This document shows positions 34,795 to 45,377 of a stretch of DNA of 64,000 nucleotides, piece by piece. The DNA comes from Lunularia cruciata (lineage: Eukaryota > Streptophyta > Marchantiopsida > Lunulariales > Lunulariaceae). The stretch covers positions 37,338,333-37,402,332 of the forward strand of contig OX419756.1 in NCBI GenBank assembly GCA_948567375.1. Reading direction: 5' to 3'. Both the position numbers and the translations under genes were made by a program. The notes under the pieces are model-generated. The model did not search any database. It was not told the origin of the DNA and was given only the letters and a program-made list of their open reading frames with translations. Each line of letters begins with the position of its first letter. Positions within the stretch are counted from its first letter, which is position 1.

Positions 34795-35710
34795 TTAAGA
34801 CGCAATGTCCTCGTTGTGTAATTGTTGCTCAAATGCTTGCACCAACACCAGTGTGTGGGTCACATTGGCAGCGAGCTCATAGGTTACTTCATAGAGGGGG
34901 TAACCTTTCCACTGTACTAGATAGTCCTATAACACCCATTTGTGCATGTGTGTGGTATTGTGATATTTAGCTTGGTATTACAAGTACTTGAGAGATATTA
35001 TTTATATAGAGATAAAAAATGGTTCTACATTAGTCATGATTAGCTAAATTTAGTCATAGCTAAGATAGAAGAGACCTTACTTTAGAGAAAGTAGAAAAGA
35101 TGAGCACCACTATTTTGGATTTTAGTGTGTTGACTTGGTATTATTCCTAGGTGTTTTGCTTTGAGGAAAGAGTTGAGAACTCTTGGGACCTCAAGCCTTT
35201 TTGTTTTGGATTCTTCTCTAGTCCAAGGATAGCCCATGTGAAGGAATCCTTGACTTAGTGGTTGGGTCAAGATAAGACCACATGCTTAGGGGAATATGCC
35301 CATGTGAATGGATATTCCTTTCTACTTTTTGACTTTACTTGACTTTTAGTCTAGTAACTTGAGTTACTACAGTAATTAGTAACTTTAGTGCGTAACTATT
35401 TCACAAGTATATAAACAAGGGGCAAAGAAGTACTCATCATCCTTTCATTTTCAACTATCTCTCTCTCATTGAGTTCTCTAGTGAGCAATGTCTTGAGTCT
35501 TGGAGTGTTAGTCTTGGAGGAGAGTATGATGGAGTTGGGGTTCCTTGCCTTCTTAGTCCATGGTGTGCTACCATAACAGCCATCAAAGGTTCATCTTGAG
35601 TGAGAGATAGGCCGACTCACAATCCATTTGCAGATTGCGAGTACCACGCATGCATTTGTGGAGAATACGCTCCACTTCATATTCTTTTGCGCCATCAATG
35701 AGTGTCAGAC
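34795..35710 (-). pseudogene. Element C chromodomain, split by a solo LTR
   Basis: In sense, after the integrase tail comes the chromodomain: DYLVQWKGYPLYEVTYELAA followed by an acidic/aromatic helix containing LVQAFEQQL. It ends at a TAA at 34795-34797. The YLVxWKGYP core with the downstream W/Y-E pattern is the classic chromovirus targeting module, which binds methylated histone H3K9 in related elements. The solo LTR at 34928-35621 separates the core (34795-34927) from its first strand (35622-35700). Confidence 0.8.
34928..35621 (+). mobile_element. Family-B solo LTR (694 bp) in the element C chromodomain
   Basis: The ends are TATAACACCC and GACTCACA, with a 4-bp flanking repeat GTCC/ATCC (one change). 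It is in sense orientation for family B. A TATATAAA box is at 35408-35415. No gene is seen. Confidence 0.85.
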
Positions 35711-36876
35711 AATGTCAAATGTCTTGTGTGGAATGCCCTGATTGGGGAGCATATCTGCATAGTAGAGAAACATAGAACACTAGATGGATCTTCATGTGTG
35801 GTGGTAGCTCAAGGTGATAGGCCACAACGCCAACTCGACGAAGAATTGAGAAAGGCCCAATAAAACAAGGTCTGAGCTTATGAGGTCCAACTAATGTGAG
35901 GTTGGTCATCAATAGCCACACTTGATCCCCAACATTGAACTCCATGTGCCTGCGATATGCATTAGCATACTGCTTCTGTTGATTTTGTGCAATCTGTTAG
36001 TTGTGCTTGGCACTCTCCACACGTTGTTGGATTCTAGAAACAAATGTGTTGACTGCATCAACCTTGGTAGCCACTAGATGGATCTTCATCAAGCTAGATG
36101 GTGTGAAGGGATGCTCACCATACTTGAGGAAGAATAGAGTGACCTGGGTTGATGCATTCATTGAATTGTTGTAAGAAAATTCCACCAACGGGAGTAGGGT
36201 GTCCCACCTCTCTTGCTCTTCTAAGGTGAAGCTCTTCAATCGTGCAACTAGCCTGCTCTGTTTGGCCATCTGTTTGTGGGTGGTAAGTTGTGGACATGGC
36301 CAACTTGGTTTTGAAGAAACCAAAGAGTGTTTGCTAAAACAAACTGGTGAATTGAGTGCCTCTATCGATGATAAGTACTCTAGACAAGCCATGGTGAGAG
36401 AAGACTACATCTAAGTATAATTGAGCTAGTTGTGGAGTGGTCACCTCCTTGGTGGTAGGGTGTACATGAATCATTTTGCTGAGCCGGTCCACAAAGACCA
36501 TGATGGAATCAAACCTTGAGGTGGTCTTGGGTAATTCACAAACGAGATCTATACTCACTTGTTCCCAACATTGGATAGGAGTGGGGAGAGGTTGAAGGAG
36601 CCCTGCAAAAGCTTGATTAGAAGCTTTTTTCTGTTGACAAAGTAGGCAGCTGCGCACGTAGTCCATCACATCTTTGCTCATCTTAGGCCAATAGTAATGG
36701 CACTAGACTGCATCCAAGGTCTTGTCCACTCTAACATGACCTGCAATGGCCAAATCATGACATTCCACTAGAATGGTGGTGCATAATTCTGGGACATTTG
36801 GGATCCATATTTTACCATCATGAAAGGTGAGTCCTTGTGTGTTGATGACCCCTTTGGATGATTGCGCTTCTACAAT
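35711..36876 (-). pseudogene. Element C integrase
   Basis: In sense it starts with the zinc-domain Cys pair CLLCQQKKAS and runs into the core. First Asp: VSIDLVCELP. Second Asp: IIDRGTQFTSLF (usual Ser-Asp-Arg-Gly has Ile). Glu: TDGQTEQAS. All three catalytic residues are still present. A frame break lies near 36330-36345, between the second Asp and the Glu. The tail has FNVGDQVWLL and GPFSILRRVG, the GPY/F module. It then leads to the chromodomain. Confidence 0.82.
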
Positions 36877-38440
36877 CTATGGATTAGTTTTTGTAGCAGC
36901 CAGAATCTCTAGCCAGAATTCAAGGTTAATCTTAACCACTGCCACCAAGTTGTTTGCCATTGGCATGCGAGTGAATGCATTTGCAAGTTGCTTCTTACCT
37001 TCCACATAGGTGATTGTCATGTTGAAGCGTTGTTGCCACTCTGCCCACCAAATCTGGTGACAAGATAGATCCTTTTGTGTCTCGAGGTAGACTAGAGGTT
37101 TGTAGTCTATCTCTACTACAAATGCCTTCTCGCCCAAATAGTGCTTCCAATGCTTGGTTGCCAGAATGATGGCTAGCTCTTCTCATTCTATAGTGTGGTA
37201 GTTGCTTATAACAACTTTCAAGAGAAATATGCAATTGGATGCCATCCGTCATGCCACTCTTGTTGTAGGACTGCTCCTATTGCTATGCTTGTTGCATCTC
37301 TAGCCAACTTGATTGGACGTTTTGGGTCATATCACTTCAAGATTGGTGCATGAAGCAAGGAGGATTTCAATTTTTGAAACGCCAACTCTTGTGCGGTTCC
37401 CCATGTCCACTTCTTCCCCTTGCTTAGTAGTGTTGTTAAAGGCTGTGCCACCTTGGAGAAGTCCTTGAAAAATGTATGATAGAATCCCATCAACCCCAAG
37501 AAGCTCTTGAGTTAAGTCTGATTTTTTGGGGCACTCCATTTTTGAGTGACCTCTATTTTATTGGTCAATACTTGAATGCCCTCTGCACTTACTCTATGCC
37601 CCAAGTAGTCTACTTCAGACTTGCCAAACTTGCACTTTGAGATTTTGGCGTACAATCAATTCTGTCTTAGAATCTAGAGGACCTCTTGTAGATGTTGTTT
37701 GTGTTTTGTCATCGTGCAATTGTATACTTAGATATTGTCCAAGAAGACGATAATAGACTTATCCAAGTATGGACAAAATATATCATTCATTAGACTTATG
37801 AAAGTGGCAGGTGCATTGGTGAGGCCAAAAGGCATCACAAGATACTCAAAGTGAACATACTTGGTTCAAAAGGTAGTTTTGTACACATCCTCCTCTACAA
37901 TTCAGATTTGATTGTAACCACTCTGCAAGTCCAATTTGGTGAAGTATCCCATTCCATGGAGTTGATCAAACAAGTCATCCATGCTAGGTAAGGGGTATTT
38001 GTTCTTCATTGTTTGTCAATTTGTTGATTGTTGATTGATTTGTTGAGACCTTGATAGTCAATGCACATGCGCATTGTACCATCCTTCTTCACAAACAAGA
38101 CAAGAGCCCCATATGGTGATACGCTAGGTTGGATGAACCCCTTTTGCAGCATCTCCTCAATTCAAGTCTTACACTCCTCCAACTCATGAGGTGATAGGCC
38201 ATATAGGGCCTTACAAGGAGGTGTCTTCCTCAAGAGTGTCTCAATTTTATGATCTACTCTCCTTTTTGGTAGTAAGCCTGAGGGCAAATCATTGGGAAAG
38301 ACATCTTGAAATTCATCTACCACAACCTTCAATTTCTCAAGAATTTGTCCATCAAGTTGTGCACTCTAGACTTCTCTTATGAGACTCATGAAACATCTAT
38401 TGGTCTTATAGACAATTGCCGTCCCTATGACATATAGAGA
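36877..38440 (-). pseudogene. Element C reverse transcriptase and RNase H
   Basis: In sense, RT runs from about 38440 to 37300. The catalytic box reads FLDN at 37731-37745, so the second metal-binding Asp has become Asn; a stop follows at once. The thumb/connection frame is 37327-37539 (LGVDGILSYIFQGL). RNase H is 37252-36877 (VEIDYKPLVYLETQKDLS, WWAEWQQRFNMTITYVEG). Several frameshifts and stops. The enzyme is inactive in this copy. Confidence 0.75.
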
Positions 38441-38446
38441 TAGTTC

Positions 38447-38818
38447 CTACTTGTGTGATTTTTCTTTAACCCCAATGATTGACCATTGGTGGGTTCTTGC
38501 TACTTTCTTCCTCCAATCTACCATAGGGTTGTAATGCTCCATCCACGACATGCCTAGGATTGCATCATAACAAGCTAATTGTATCACTCGCCACTCAATT
38601 GCTTCTTGATATTCTCCTACAAAGAGCATTACTCGTCTAGGTAATGATTCAATCCTCTCTATTTGCCCGTTAAGCAACTCTACTTCTTCACTCCCATCTC
38701 TCTTTAGATCCATTCCCAATCTTATTGCAACAAAGCAAGATAAGAAATTCTTTGTTGCTCCCGGATCAATTAATACTCTCACTTGATTGCCTTCTAGGAC
38801 TCTGTTCACAACAATCAA
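38447..38818 (-). pseudogene. Element C aspartic protease
   Basis: The frame of 123 codons is open. The active site reads VLIDPGATKNFLS; chromoviruses normally have Asp-Ser-Gly-Ala, so Ser has become Pro. The flap and C-terminal signature DAILGMSWMEHYNPMVDW is intact. It lies between the gag zinc knuckle and RT, as expected. Confidence 0.8.
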
Positions 38819-38939
38819 TTGTGAGGTTTCCTTTTGGGATCTTTGCGCATTAGTCTTCTTCCTTCACTTGCTTCTCTACTTCCTTATTGAGCCAGTAAGG
38901 CCGCAAGGTACATTTACTGGTGATCTCCATTTCATAAAG

Positions 38940-39735
38940 TGATTTCCACCTCCTCCTCTTCAATGTGCCTCTCCGTGTTGTTCAAAGATCGCTTGTAAGA
39001 AGGCTGAGGGCCTCTAGGGAAACGAGTGCAACAATTGGTAGACATGTACCCAATACGGCCACAATTGAAGCAACGGTGTTGTTCCCCTTGAGTTCCTTCT
39101 CCTCATGAAACTCCATCTCTTTGTTCTTCTACTCGTCCATGCTCCTATTGAAGCGGTTGTGCTCCTTGATCTCAAAATCAAAGGTTGCCCAATTCTATTG
39201 GTATTGGTCCACCCATGTGTGGCATTTCTGCTTGATAATGTTGAGGCGGAACTACTTTTTCACCCCCACCTACTGCTCTGCTATTCTTTGTGCACAAGCA
39301 ATGGCTTCAAATACTATGCAAGGATTTTGCATCATGACTTCTTGGCAAATCTGCTCCTTTAACCCTTGTTTGAAATTGTCAAGAGCCTTTGCTTGACTCA
39401 TGTTGGTTATCATGACTTGTAGATCTAGAAATGCCTCCACATACTCTTGTATGTTGTTCTTCTGTCTCAATCCCCATAGTCGAGTTAGAGCCATTTGCAC
39501 AGAATCCACCGATTGGAAATTCTTCAACAATCCTTCTTGCATTGCCGTCCATGTGACCTCCCTTCTCTTGGCCAACATGGATAGTTCCCAAGCATCATAC
39601 TATGTGAGGGCTTTATTGGTCAAGTACCCACATGCAAACACACCTGCATCATGCTCCGTGATCTCTGTTGAGAACAATTGGAAATATTGATTCATTCTCA
39701 AGATCCAGTTTTCCACTACTCCTATCATACGTTGT
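38940..39735 (-). pseudogene. Element C gag, C-terminal two thirds
   Basis: In sense, from 39735: WILRMNQYFQLFSTE, ALTYYDAWE-like text (with one stop), RREVTWTAMQEGLLKNFQS and LRQKNNIQEYVEAFLDLQ. This is the usual Ty3/gypsy capsid layout with the Q-x-SV-Y-F helix. The zinc knuckle near 39045-39090 reads CFNCGRIGYMSTNC, where the conserved His is Tyr. The N-terminal part is displaced to 52866-53105 by insertion D. Confidence 0.75.
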
Positions 39736-40355
39736 TGCGGTGATCAGTTGGTCTCGGGAGTGCACCAAGCACATGACTACTTGCGCTCAGACTGCTAGGC
39801 TTGTCAACTATTCAAAGCCCTTTGTAATCAGACGCTCTCTCTACTTGCCCGGCTGGCAGTCCTTGCTAGAGCAGCAGCTTGCTATTGATCTTTCTAAATG
39901 TAGGCTCAGGGTTAATGGCTTCATTGGCGCAATTGTATTCTTCAAGCTTCATTGCCAATGTTAAAGTTTTGTCCATGTTTAGTTGTGTTCAATGGGCTGT
40001 GATGTAATTCCTCTAAAGAATCACAGTCTATGGCCAGGTTCAGATAATCATGATCAGGTCAGTGACAGGTCTTGGAAATGCAGCTCGACTAAGACTAAGA
40101 GCTCCAAGATTGGAGTCCTCTCACTTTTACTATTCATGGACTAAGGATTCACATTCATCAAGGAAGTATATATTTATCGTAATCCCAAGCCTTGCAATTA
40201 TAAATTTTTGAGGGAAACCTAAGCAGCTTCAAACAATACAATAACCGACTAAAATCTTCAACGGCAAAGCATGTACATGGAGGAGGAGAACTAAGCAAGT
40301 TTTACATCCTAACCCTTATAATTCTTAGCCCTCCATTTCTCCTGAAACTCCTTTT
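39736..40355. other. Left flank of segment D, no gene recognised
   Basis: Unique-looking sequence. A + frame (39668-39964) crosses the junction and is not convincing. No repeat, RT or transposase motif was seen. Confidence 0.35.
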
Positions 40356-40359
40356 GTCC

Positions 40360-40675
40360 TGTGAGCCGGCCTGTCTCTCACTCAAGATGAACCTCTGATG
40401 GCTATTATAGTAGCGCACCATGGACTAAGAAGGCAAGGAACCCCAACTCCATCATACTCCTCCAAGGCTAACACTCCAAGACTCAAGACATTGATCACTA
40501 GAGAACTCAATGAGAGAGAGATAGTTGCAAATGAAAGGATGATGAGTACCTCCTCACCCCTTGTTTATATACTTGTGAAATAGTTACGTACCAAAGTTAC
40601 TAATTACCGTAGTAACTCAAGTTACTAGACTACACAATATCACAATACCACACACATGAACAAATGGGTGTTACA
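40360..40675 (-). repeat. 3' LTR of element B, shortened
   Basis: It matches 45590-46277 at both ends. The middle is missing after GTTACTAGACTA, where it jumps to ATATCACAATACC. The sense PPT would be the weak purine run CCAGGGGTAAA just to its right on the + strand (40676-40686). Confidence 0.85.
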
Positions 40676-40986
40676 TTTACCCCTGGACTAGGTTTTCACT
40701 TTGTCCTCAAAGTGAAGGTCTCTCTACCTTCTATGGTACATCTTCAACTTATCATGGTTAATCCTATCAAAGTGTCTTCCTCCCAACTCCTTGAGATCAT
40801 AGGTGTAATTTCCCCACACCTTCTCCACATTGAAAGGTCCAAAGTACTTAGGCAAAAACTTCTTTTGCACTCTCTTGAATCAAATGGAATTAAACAACAT
40901 CACCCAATCACCTTCTTTGAAAGTCTCCACCTTCTTCTTGCCTTGCCTCTTGTCATAGCTCTCCTTTTGTTTCCTTTGGGCTCCAC

Positions 40987-42807
40987 TCAAACCATAGCAA
41001 CTGCTCTTGCCTCTTCCAACTCCATGAGTTGATCCTTCCTTGACTTCTCTGCATCACCTCCTTGTGCTTTCTTCAATCTCCTATGAATGCTTTGGAAGGT
41101 AGGAAGATCAAAGTGAATAGGTAAGGTAGACTCAATACCATACACCAATTGAAATGGAGAATATCCGGTGGAAGTCTTCATGGTTGTCCTATACTCCCAC
41201 AAAACTGCATGAATCCTCTTGTCCCAATGATGTTTAGCCCCCTCCATTTCTGCATCTTTGGCCAACATCATGCACAAGGTTTGATTGGTTCTCTCTGCCA
41301 AGCCATTGGAATTTGGCTTATAGGATGTAGTTACTCTATGTGTGATAGAGAAATGTTGTAGTATGGCTGTAGTAATGCTTCCTGTAAACTCTCCTCCTCT
41401 ATCAGAAACTAACTCCAAAGGGCATCCAAACCTAGTGATAATGCGTTCATAAAGAAATCTACCCACTTCATCTTCATTCTTGTCCCTCAATGGTCTAGCC
41501 TCAACCCACTTGGTAAGGTAATCAGTAACTACCACAATGTACCGATTGTTCCTTGGGGTTCTATTGAGAGGACCTACAAAATCAATTCCCCACTTCTCAA
41601 AAGGTCCTAGCAATGGAATTGATCTAAGTGGTGGAGTGGATGTAGACTTTCTAGCAAAAGCTTGACAAACATGACAAGTCTTGCAATAATCAAGACAATC
41701 CTTGAAAATCCCTCTCCAATGGTAACCTGCATCTAGAATCTTGAAAGCAGTCACCTTTCCTGCAAAGTGTCCTCCACATACTAAACCTTCATGAAACTCC
41801 TTTATGAGTAGGATAGACTCTTCCTTACCCACTGCTCTTTGAAGTAGACCATCTGCTCCTTGGTGAAAAAGAATATCCTCCACCATTGTGTAAGGTCTAG
41901 ATCTTGCTGCAAGGGCCTTCCTCTCCCTAGCATGCATCCCTTCTGGATAGTTACCTCTTGTCACAAAGTCCACAATCTCCTTGTACTCCATTGGAACCTC
42001 TTGAGTGACTGAGATTGTCATGAGCTCCTCATCCGGGAAGGAATCATCCACTAGCTCATCTCCATCATGATCATAGGCTCTAGATAACAAATCAACATTT
42101 GCATGTTTCTTTCCTGGCCTATCCTCAATGGTGTAGTCATACTCAAACAAGAGTATCATCCATCTTGCTAGTCTCCCTTCAACATTAGGCTTGTTGAAGA
42201 TGTACTTCAAAGCCTTGTGATCCATGACAATGGTGGCTTTCCCTGCAATCAAGTAGTGTCTAAACTTCTTGAGACCAAAGATCACTGCCAACCCTTCTCT
42301 CTCCGTGACAGAGTAGTTCTTCTCTGCTGAAACCATCTGCCTACTAGCATAAGCTATTGGATGATCATGCCCATCTTGGTCTAATTGACTAAGAGTGCAT
42401 CCTATAGCTAAATTAGAAGCATCAGTGTAGAGGATGAAAGGCTTACTCCAATCAGGTTTAGCAAGAATTGGAGCTACAACAAGGGATTGCTTGAGCTCCT
42501 CAAAAGCTTTGAGAGCCTCCTTGTCTTCCAAAATCACCATGTAATCTACACCCTTCTTCATGTAGATGGTCAATGCATAAGCCTTGTTGGAAAATGAGAA
42601 GATGAACCTCCTATAGTACCCAACCATCCCCAAGAATTGACGTAACTTTGTCAAGCTTGAAGGGAATGGAAGGTCTGAGATTTTCCTCACCTTCTCAACT
42701 GCTATTCCATCCTTGGAGATGATGTGCCCCAAAAGTAGACCTTCTTCACATCCAAAAATGCACTTCTCTGGGTTGAGTGATGCATTTGCCTCATCCAAGC
42801 ATTGCAA
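40987..42807 (-). CDS. Element B pol: end of RT, RNase H and integrase
   Basis: An uninterrupted 606-codon frame. It opens just downstream of the RT box FIDDFCVYGSK (42856-42870, another frame-open stretch), with LNPEKCIFGCEEGLLLGH and LRQFLGMVGYYRRFI (RT thumb). RNase H: FILYTDASNLAIGCTLSQ, YSVTEREGLAVIFGLKKFRH, VMDHKALKYIF. Integrase: HHCC zinc domain (GGHFAG, CKTCHVCQ), then Asp in WGIDFVGPL, Asp in LVSDRGGEFTG and Glu in NGLAERTNQTL, so the triad is intact. The annotated ATG is only the first Met of the frame; in the parent this would be part of gag-pol. It could supply RNase H and integrase domains, but not polymerase activity. Confidence 0.88.
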   Translation of the reverse strand: MQCLDEANASLNPEKCIFGCEEGLLLGHIISKDGIAVEKVRKISDLPFPSSLTKLRQFLGMVGYYRRFIFSFSNKAYALTIYMKKGVDYMVILEDKEALKAFEELKQSLVVAPILAKPDWSKPFILYTDASNLAIGCTLSQLDQDGHDHPIAYASRQMVSAEKNYSVTEREGLAVIFGLKKFRHYLIAGKATIVMDHKALKYIFNKPNVEGRLARWMILLFEYDYTIEDRPGKKHANVDLLSRAYDHDGDELVDDSFPDEELMTISVTQEVPMEYKEIVDFVTRGNYPEGMHARERKALAARSRPYTMVEDILFHQGADGLLQRAVGKEESILLIKEFHEGLVCGGHFAGKVTAFKILDAGYHWRGIFKDCLDYCKTCHVCQAFARKSTSTPPLRSIPLLGPFEKWGIDFVGPLNRTPRNNRYIVVVTDYLTKWVEARPLRDKNEDEVGRFLYERIITRFGCPLELVSDRGGEFTGSITTAILQHFSITHRVTTSYKPNSNGLAERTNQTLCMMLAKDAEMEGAKHHWDKRIHAVLWEYRTTMKTSTGYSPFQLVYGIESTLPIHFDLPTFQSIHRRLKKAQGGDAEKSRKDQLMELEEARAVAMV

Positions 42808-42815
42808 GACTTTGA

Positions 42816-44045
42816 TTAGGTGCTCAAAGTGCTCCTCCTTGCTCCCATAGACACAAAAGTCATCAATGAAGTATCCTTGCTTGAAGTAAATCTTGTAGGA
42901 GTATCCTTGCTTGAAGTAAATCCTTGAGAAGAGTGAACATCCTCTGCAAAACGAGCTCTCTTCTTCTCTTGTGCCAAAAGCTCCAAATTAAGACCCTTGG
43001 AGTTTGAGCACTCTCCCTTCTCATACTTGCTCTCAACCACATCTATGGATGCTATCCCCTTACCTTTGTTGGGATTAGGAGCCACTTGGGTTTCACTACC
43101 TCCCTCTTTCCCTCTATTGGCTCCCTCATAACCTCTTCCTCCATGGTAAGTGGAATTTGGGCAATTCCTTTGGATATGGCCTCTTCCTCCACAACCAAAA
43201 CAATTTCTATCATTGAAATTGTTGGCTGGTTGGCCTCCTCTATATGGATAGTTTCCATAACTCCTAGGCCCTCTCCCTGCATTCTGATCCACCTCTCTCT
43301 TCTCCCATAGTTGCACCACATTGATCTTGAGATCGGCAAGTTGTTCTGTGATGGGTTGGAGTGGATCTTTTGGTGGAGGTGCAAGAATTGGAGCAACTAC
43401 TACTTGTGGTGCAACCCTTGTCACCAAAGTATCAGAAGTTCCACCATACTTGTAGCCTTGAGGAGGATGCACAACGTCCTTCACCACCAAATCACTCTCA
43501 TCCACTTCCAAACTCTCCTCCATACGAATTGCAATCTTGATAGCTTCAACCTTGGAAGAAGGTTTCTCATATCTCATCTTACTTCTAATTTGTGGTCTCA
43601 ACCCTCCCACAAAATTCTTGGTGAGCATGGCCCCTATGCCAATCATTGTAGTCTCCACATCATCCCTACCCTTCCTCAACACTATGTGAAATCTGGACTC
43701 CAACTTTTCCACTCTTTCCACATAGACTCTCACTTTCTCTCCGTCTCCTTGCTTGAGAAATGTAACCTCACTCATCAATCTCTCATAACTCTCATCAGGA
43801 AGAAAGTTCTCAATGAGTGCTGATGTCAAAGTCTCCCAAGACTCCTCTTCCCCATCTCTCCTCTCTCTTGTTTGGTATTCTGACTCATACCATGTAAGTG
43901 CTACATCCTCAAAGAATTTTGGTAATAATGAGACCCACTCATTCTTCCTCCTCTCATTGTTTCCTATGCATGCTCTTTTGAAGTCTCTCACAAAGGCCTC
44001 CACATCTTCTCCATCCTTGCCAAAGAAAACCGGAAGTTTCCCCAT
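42816..44045 (-). CDS. Element B gag
   Basis: An intact 409-codon frame starting MGKLPVFFGKDGEDVEAFV. Capsid features include ALTWYESEYQ, SWETLTSALIENFLPDE, LKQGDGEKVRVYVERVEKLE and TKNFVGGLRPQI, standard for Ty3/gypsy gag. A Pro-rich linker and Arg/Gly-rich stretch lead to the CCHC zinc knuckle CFGCGGRGHIQRNC at about residues 280-295. The end, after RARFAEDVHS, runs through a duplicated 23-bp unit into RT sequence in another phase and stops at 42816; this is the deletion junction. Gag would form the particle and bind element RNA. Confidence 0.9.
   Translation of the reverse strand: MGKLPVFFGKDGEDVEAFVRDFKRACIGNNERRKNEWVSLLPKFFEDVALTWYESEYQTRERRDGEEESWETLTSALIENFLPDESYERLMSEVTFLKQGDGEKVRVYVERVEKLESRFHIVLRKGRDDVETTMIGIGAMLTKNFVGGLRPQIRSKMRYEKPSSKVEAIKIAIRMEESLEVDESDLVVKDVVHPPQGYKYGGTSDTLVTRVAPQVVVAPILAPPPKDPLQPITEQLADLKINVVQLWEKREVDQNAGRGPRSYGNYPYRGGQPANNFNDRNCFGCGGRGHIQRNCPNSTYHGGRGYEGANRGKEGGSETQVAPNPNKGKGIASIDVVESKYEKGECSNSKGLNLELLAQEKKRARFAEDVHSSQGFTSSKDTPTRFTSSKDTSLMTFVSMGARRSTLST
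42875..42935 (-). repeat. Tandem 23-bp repeat at the element B gag/RT deletion junction
   Basis: The unit GATTTACTTCAAGCAAGGATACT occurs twice with a few bases between copies, exactly where gag coding changes to RT palm coding. Protease and the RT fingers are missing at this point. Confidence 0.7.
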
Positions 44046-44256
44046 CTTAACCTCTCACTATCTTTCTTTCTCTCAAATGTTTTTTTTCTCTTTTCTTTTC
44101 TCTCACTCTATTACTAATAGAGTATATACATGACTAACACCATCTGAGAATTATCCACTCTAGGGAACACAAAAGGTTCAGGTTGCTCCAAGATTTCTAT
44201 AGCAACATCAAATCCTAGAGTGCATATTAATCTAAGTTGAAAGATTATCTCCATCA

Positions 44257-44730
44257 CTAATCTTGAGAACTAGCTGATGAAGGTGGTAGTATTTCTGTAG
44301 CTGTACTAAGACTCTCTCCAAGATTCTTCACCAAAGTTTCCAAAAGTGCTTTTACTCCACTACACTCATGTCCTTTTGGAAGTCCTTCAACTCCACAAAC
44401 CTCACACAACTCCTTGGTCTTAGATCTTCTCCCTCCCAATCTTGGTGAAGAAGGTCCAACATGCAAACCCAAGACAAGTAAGCCTCTCCTTTCCCTCAAT
44501 CTCTTGCTCTCAAAGGTCAATGGACATGAACTTGCCTTATGTCCCTTCTCTCCACATAGAAAGCACTTAGACTCACTCTTTCCTCCAAGTGGTGTAGGTT
44601 TTTGGATCCTCTCAATACTCTCTTCAAATTCTATTGTAAACTCTCTTTTCCTCAAATCCACCCCTACAATCACCTCAAACCCTTGGGGAACCTTGCATAA
44701 TCTCAATTTCCACTCTTGATGATCCTCCAT
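44257..44730 (-). CDS. Element B extra ORF with zinc knuckle, upstream of gag
   Basis: An intact 157-codon frame in the leader, between PBS and gag, on the same strand. Residues about 56-69 are a CCHC knuckle (CFLCGEKGHKASSC). A second Cys/His cluster follows (CEVCGVEGLPKGHEC, about 108-122). The N-terminus (EWKLRLCKVPQGFEVIVGV) has no recognised fold. It ends in a Ser/Thr-rich tail. Gag has its own knuckle 1.2 kb downstream, so this is a separate putative nucleic-acid-binding protein. It could be an independent accessory gene or a gag-like remnant. The function is not known to me. Confidence 0.65.
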   Translation of the reverse strand: MEDHQEWKLRLCKVPQGFEVIVGVDLRKREFTIEFEESIERIQKPTPLGGKSESKCFLCGEKGHKASSCPLTFESKRLRERRGLLVLGLHVGPSSPRLGGRRSKTKELCEVCGVEGLPKGHECSGVKALLETLVKNLGESLSTATEILPPSSASSQD

Positions 44731-45377
44731 GTTCCCAAGATGAATCTAAACACTCAAACATGCTTTTTGTTGATCTCAAACTCCTCATGCATGAGATCTC
44801 CACTCTGCAGAATTGACCCTTCCTCACAATGTCACTCAAATCTCCCAACCACTATGTCACAGTCCTCTGAAATTTTTCACACTTGATCACAACTCTAGGG
44901 TGTCCCTCCTTGCAAAATTTCAGATCTTTTCATTGAGCCATTTGGCCTAGAAACCTTTCTATTCAGCACCCATATTTCAGATTTGGTCTAAAAACCACCC
45001 CCTTCAATTCAAAAACTCATTTCTCCTTGAGAAAGAATGATCTTTCTCTTATTTTTGTGGCAGCAGGTAGGATACAATGCACTTAATTTTCTTGGAAATT
45101 TTCAGTACAATTCACTAAAAATTGAAGAAATGGAAGACTCTGTACAATTTTCCAGAGAGCAGGCAGTTGCGGGAGCACTTTACCCTATCAACTTTCAAAC
45201 ATTCTAGCCCAGTGCGCATAAAAGCTCTCACAATAATTTCAAGTGTGCTAACTGAAAGATAACCTAAGCTATCATGTGTAGAAATCTCAAGTCCAGATCT
45301 CAAACTTGAGATTTTGCCCAAAATCACCTTAATCTCCAAAATCTGCAATCCACCTCACACAATCTCTCCAATTCCTC
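44731..45377 (-). other. Element B leader, no gene recognised
   Basis: AT-rich, with several 10-20 bp pyrimidine tracts on the + strand and no conserved frame. It may be a packaging or untranslated leader. A 77-codon frame at 45115-45348 has no support. Confidence 0.4.

Noticed and set aside
35622-36720. Env-like ORF after integrase in element C
   Set aside because: The downstream frame is the GPY/F module and chromodomain; no signal peptide or membrane segment is seen.
39668-39964. 98-codon + frame as a host gene exon
   Set aside because: It crosses the gag/segment D junction, so it cannot be a conserved gene.
40398-40583. 61-codon frame repeated at 16738, 40398 and 45628, and 62-codon frame at 17036, 35082 and 45939
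   Set aside because: They are parts of family-B LTRs, conserved only because the LTR copies are similar. The 61-codon frame is antisense to the element.
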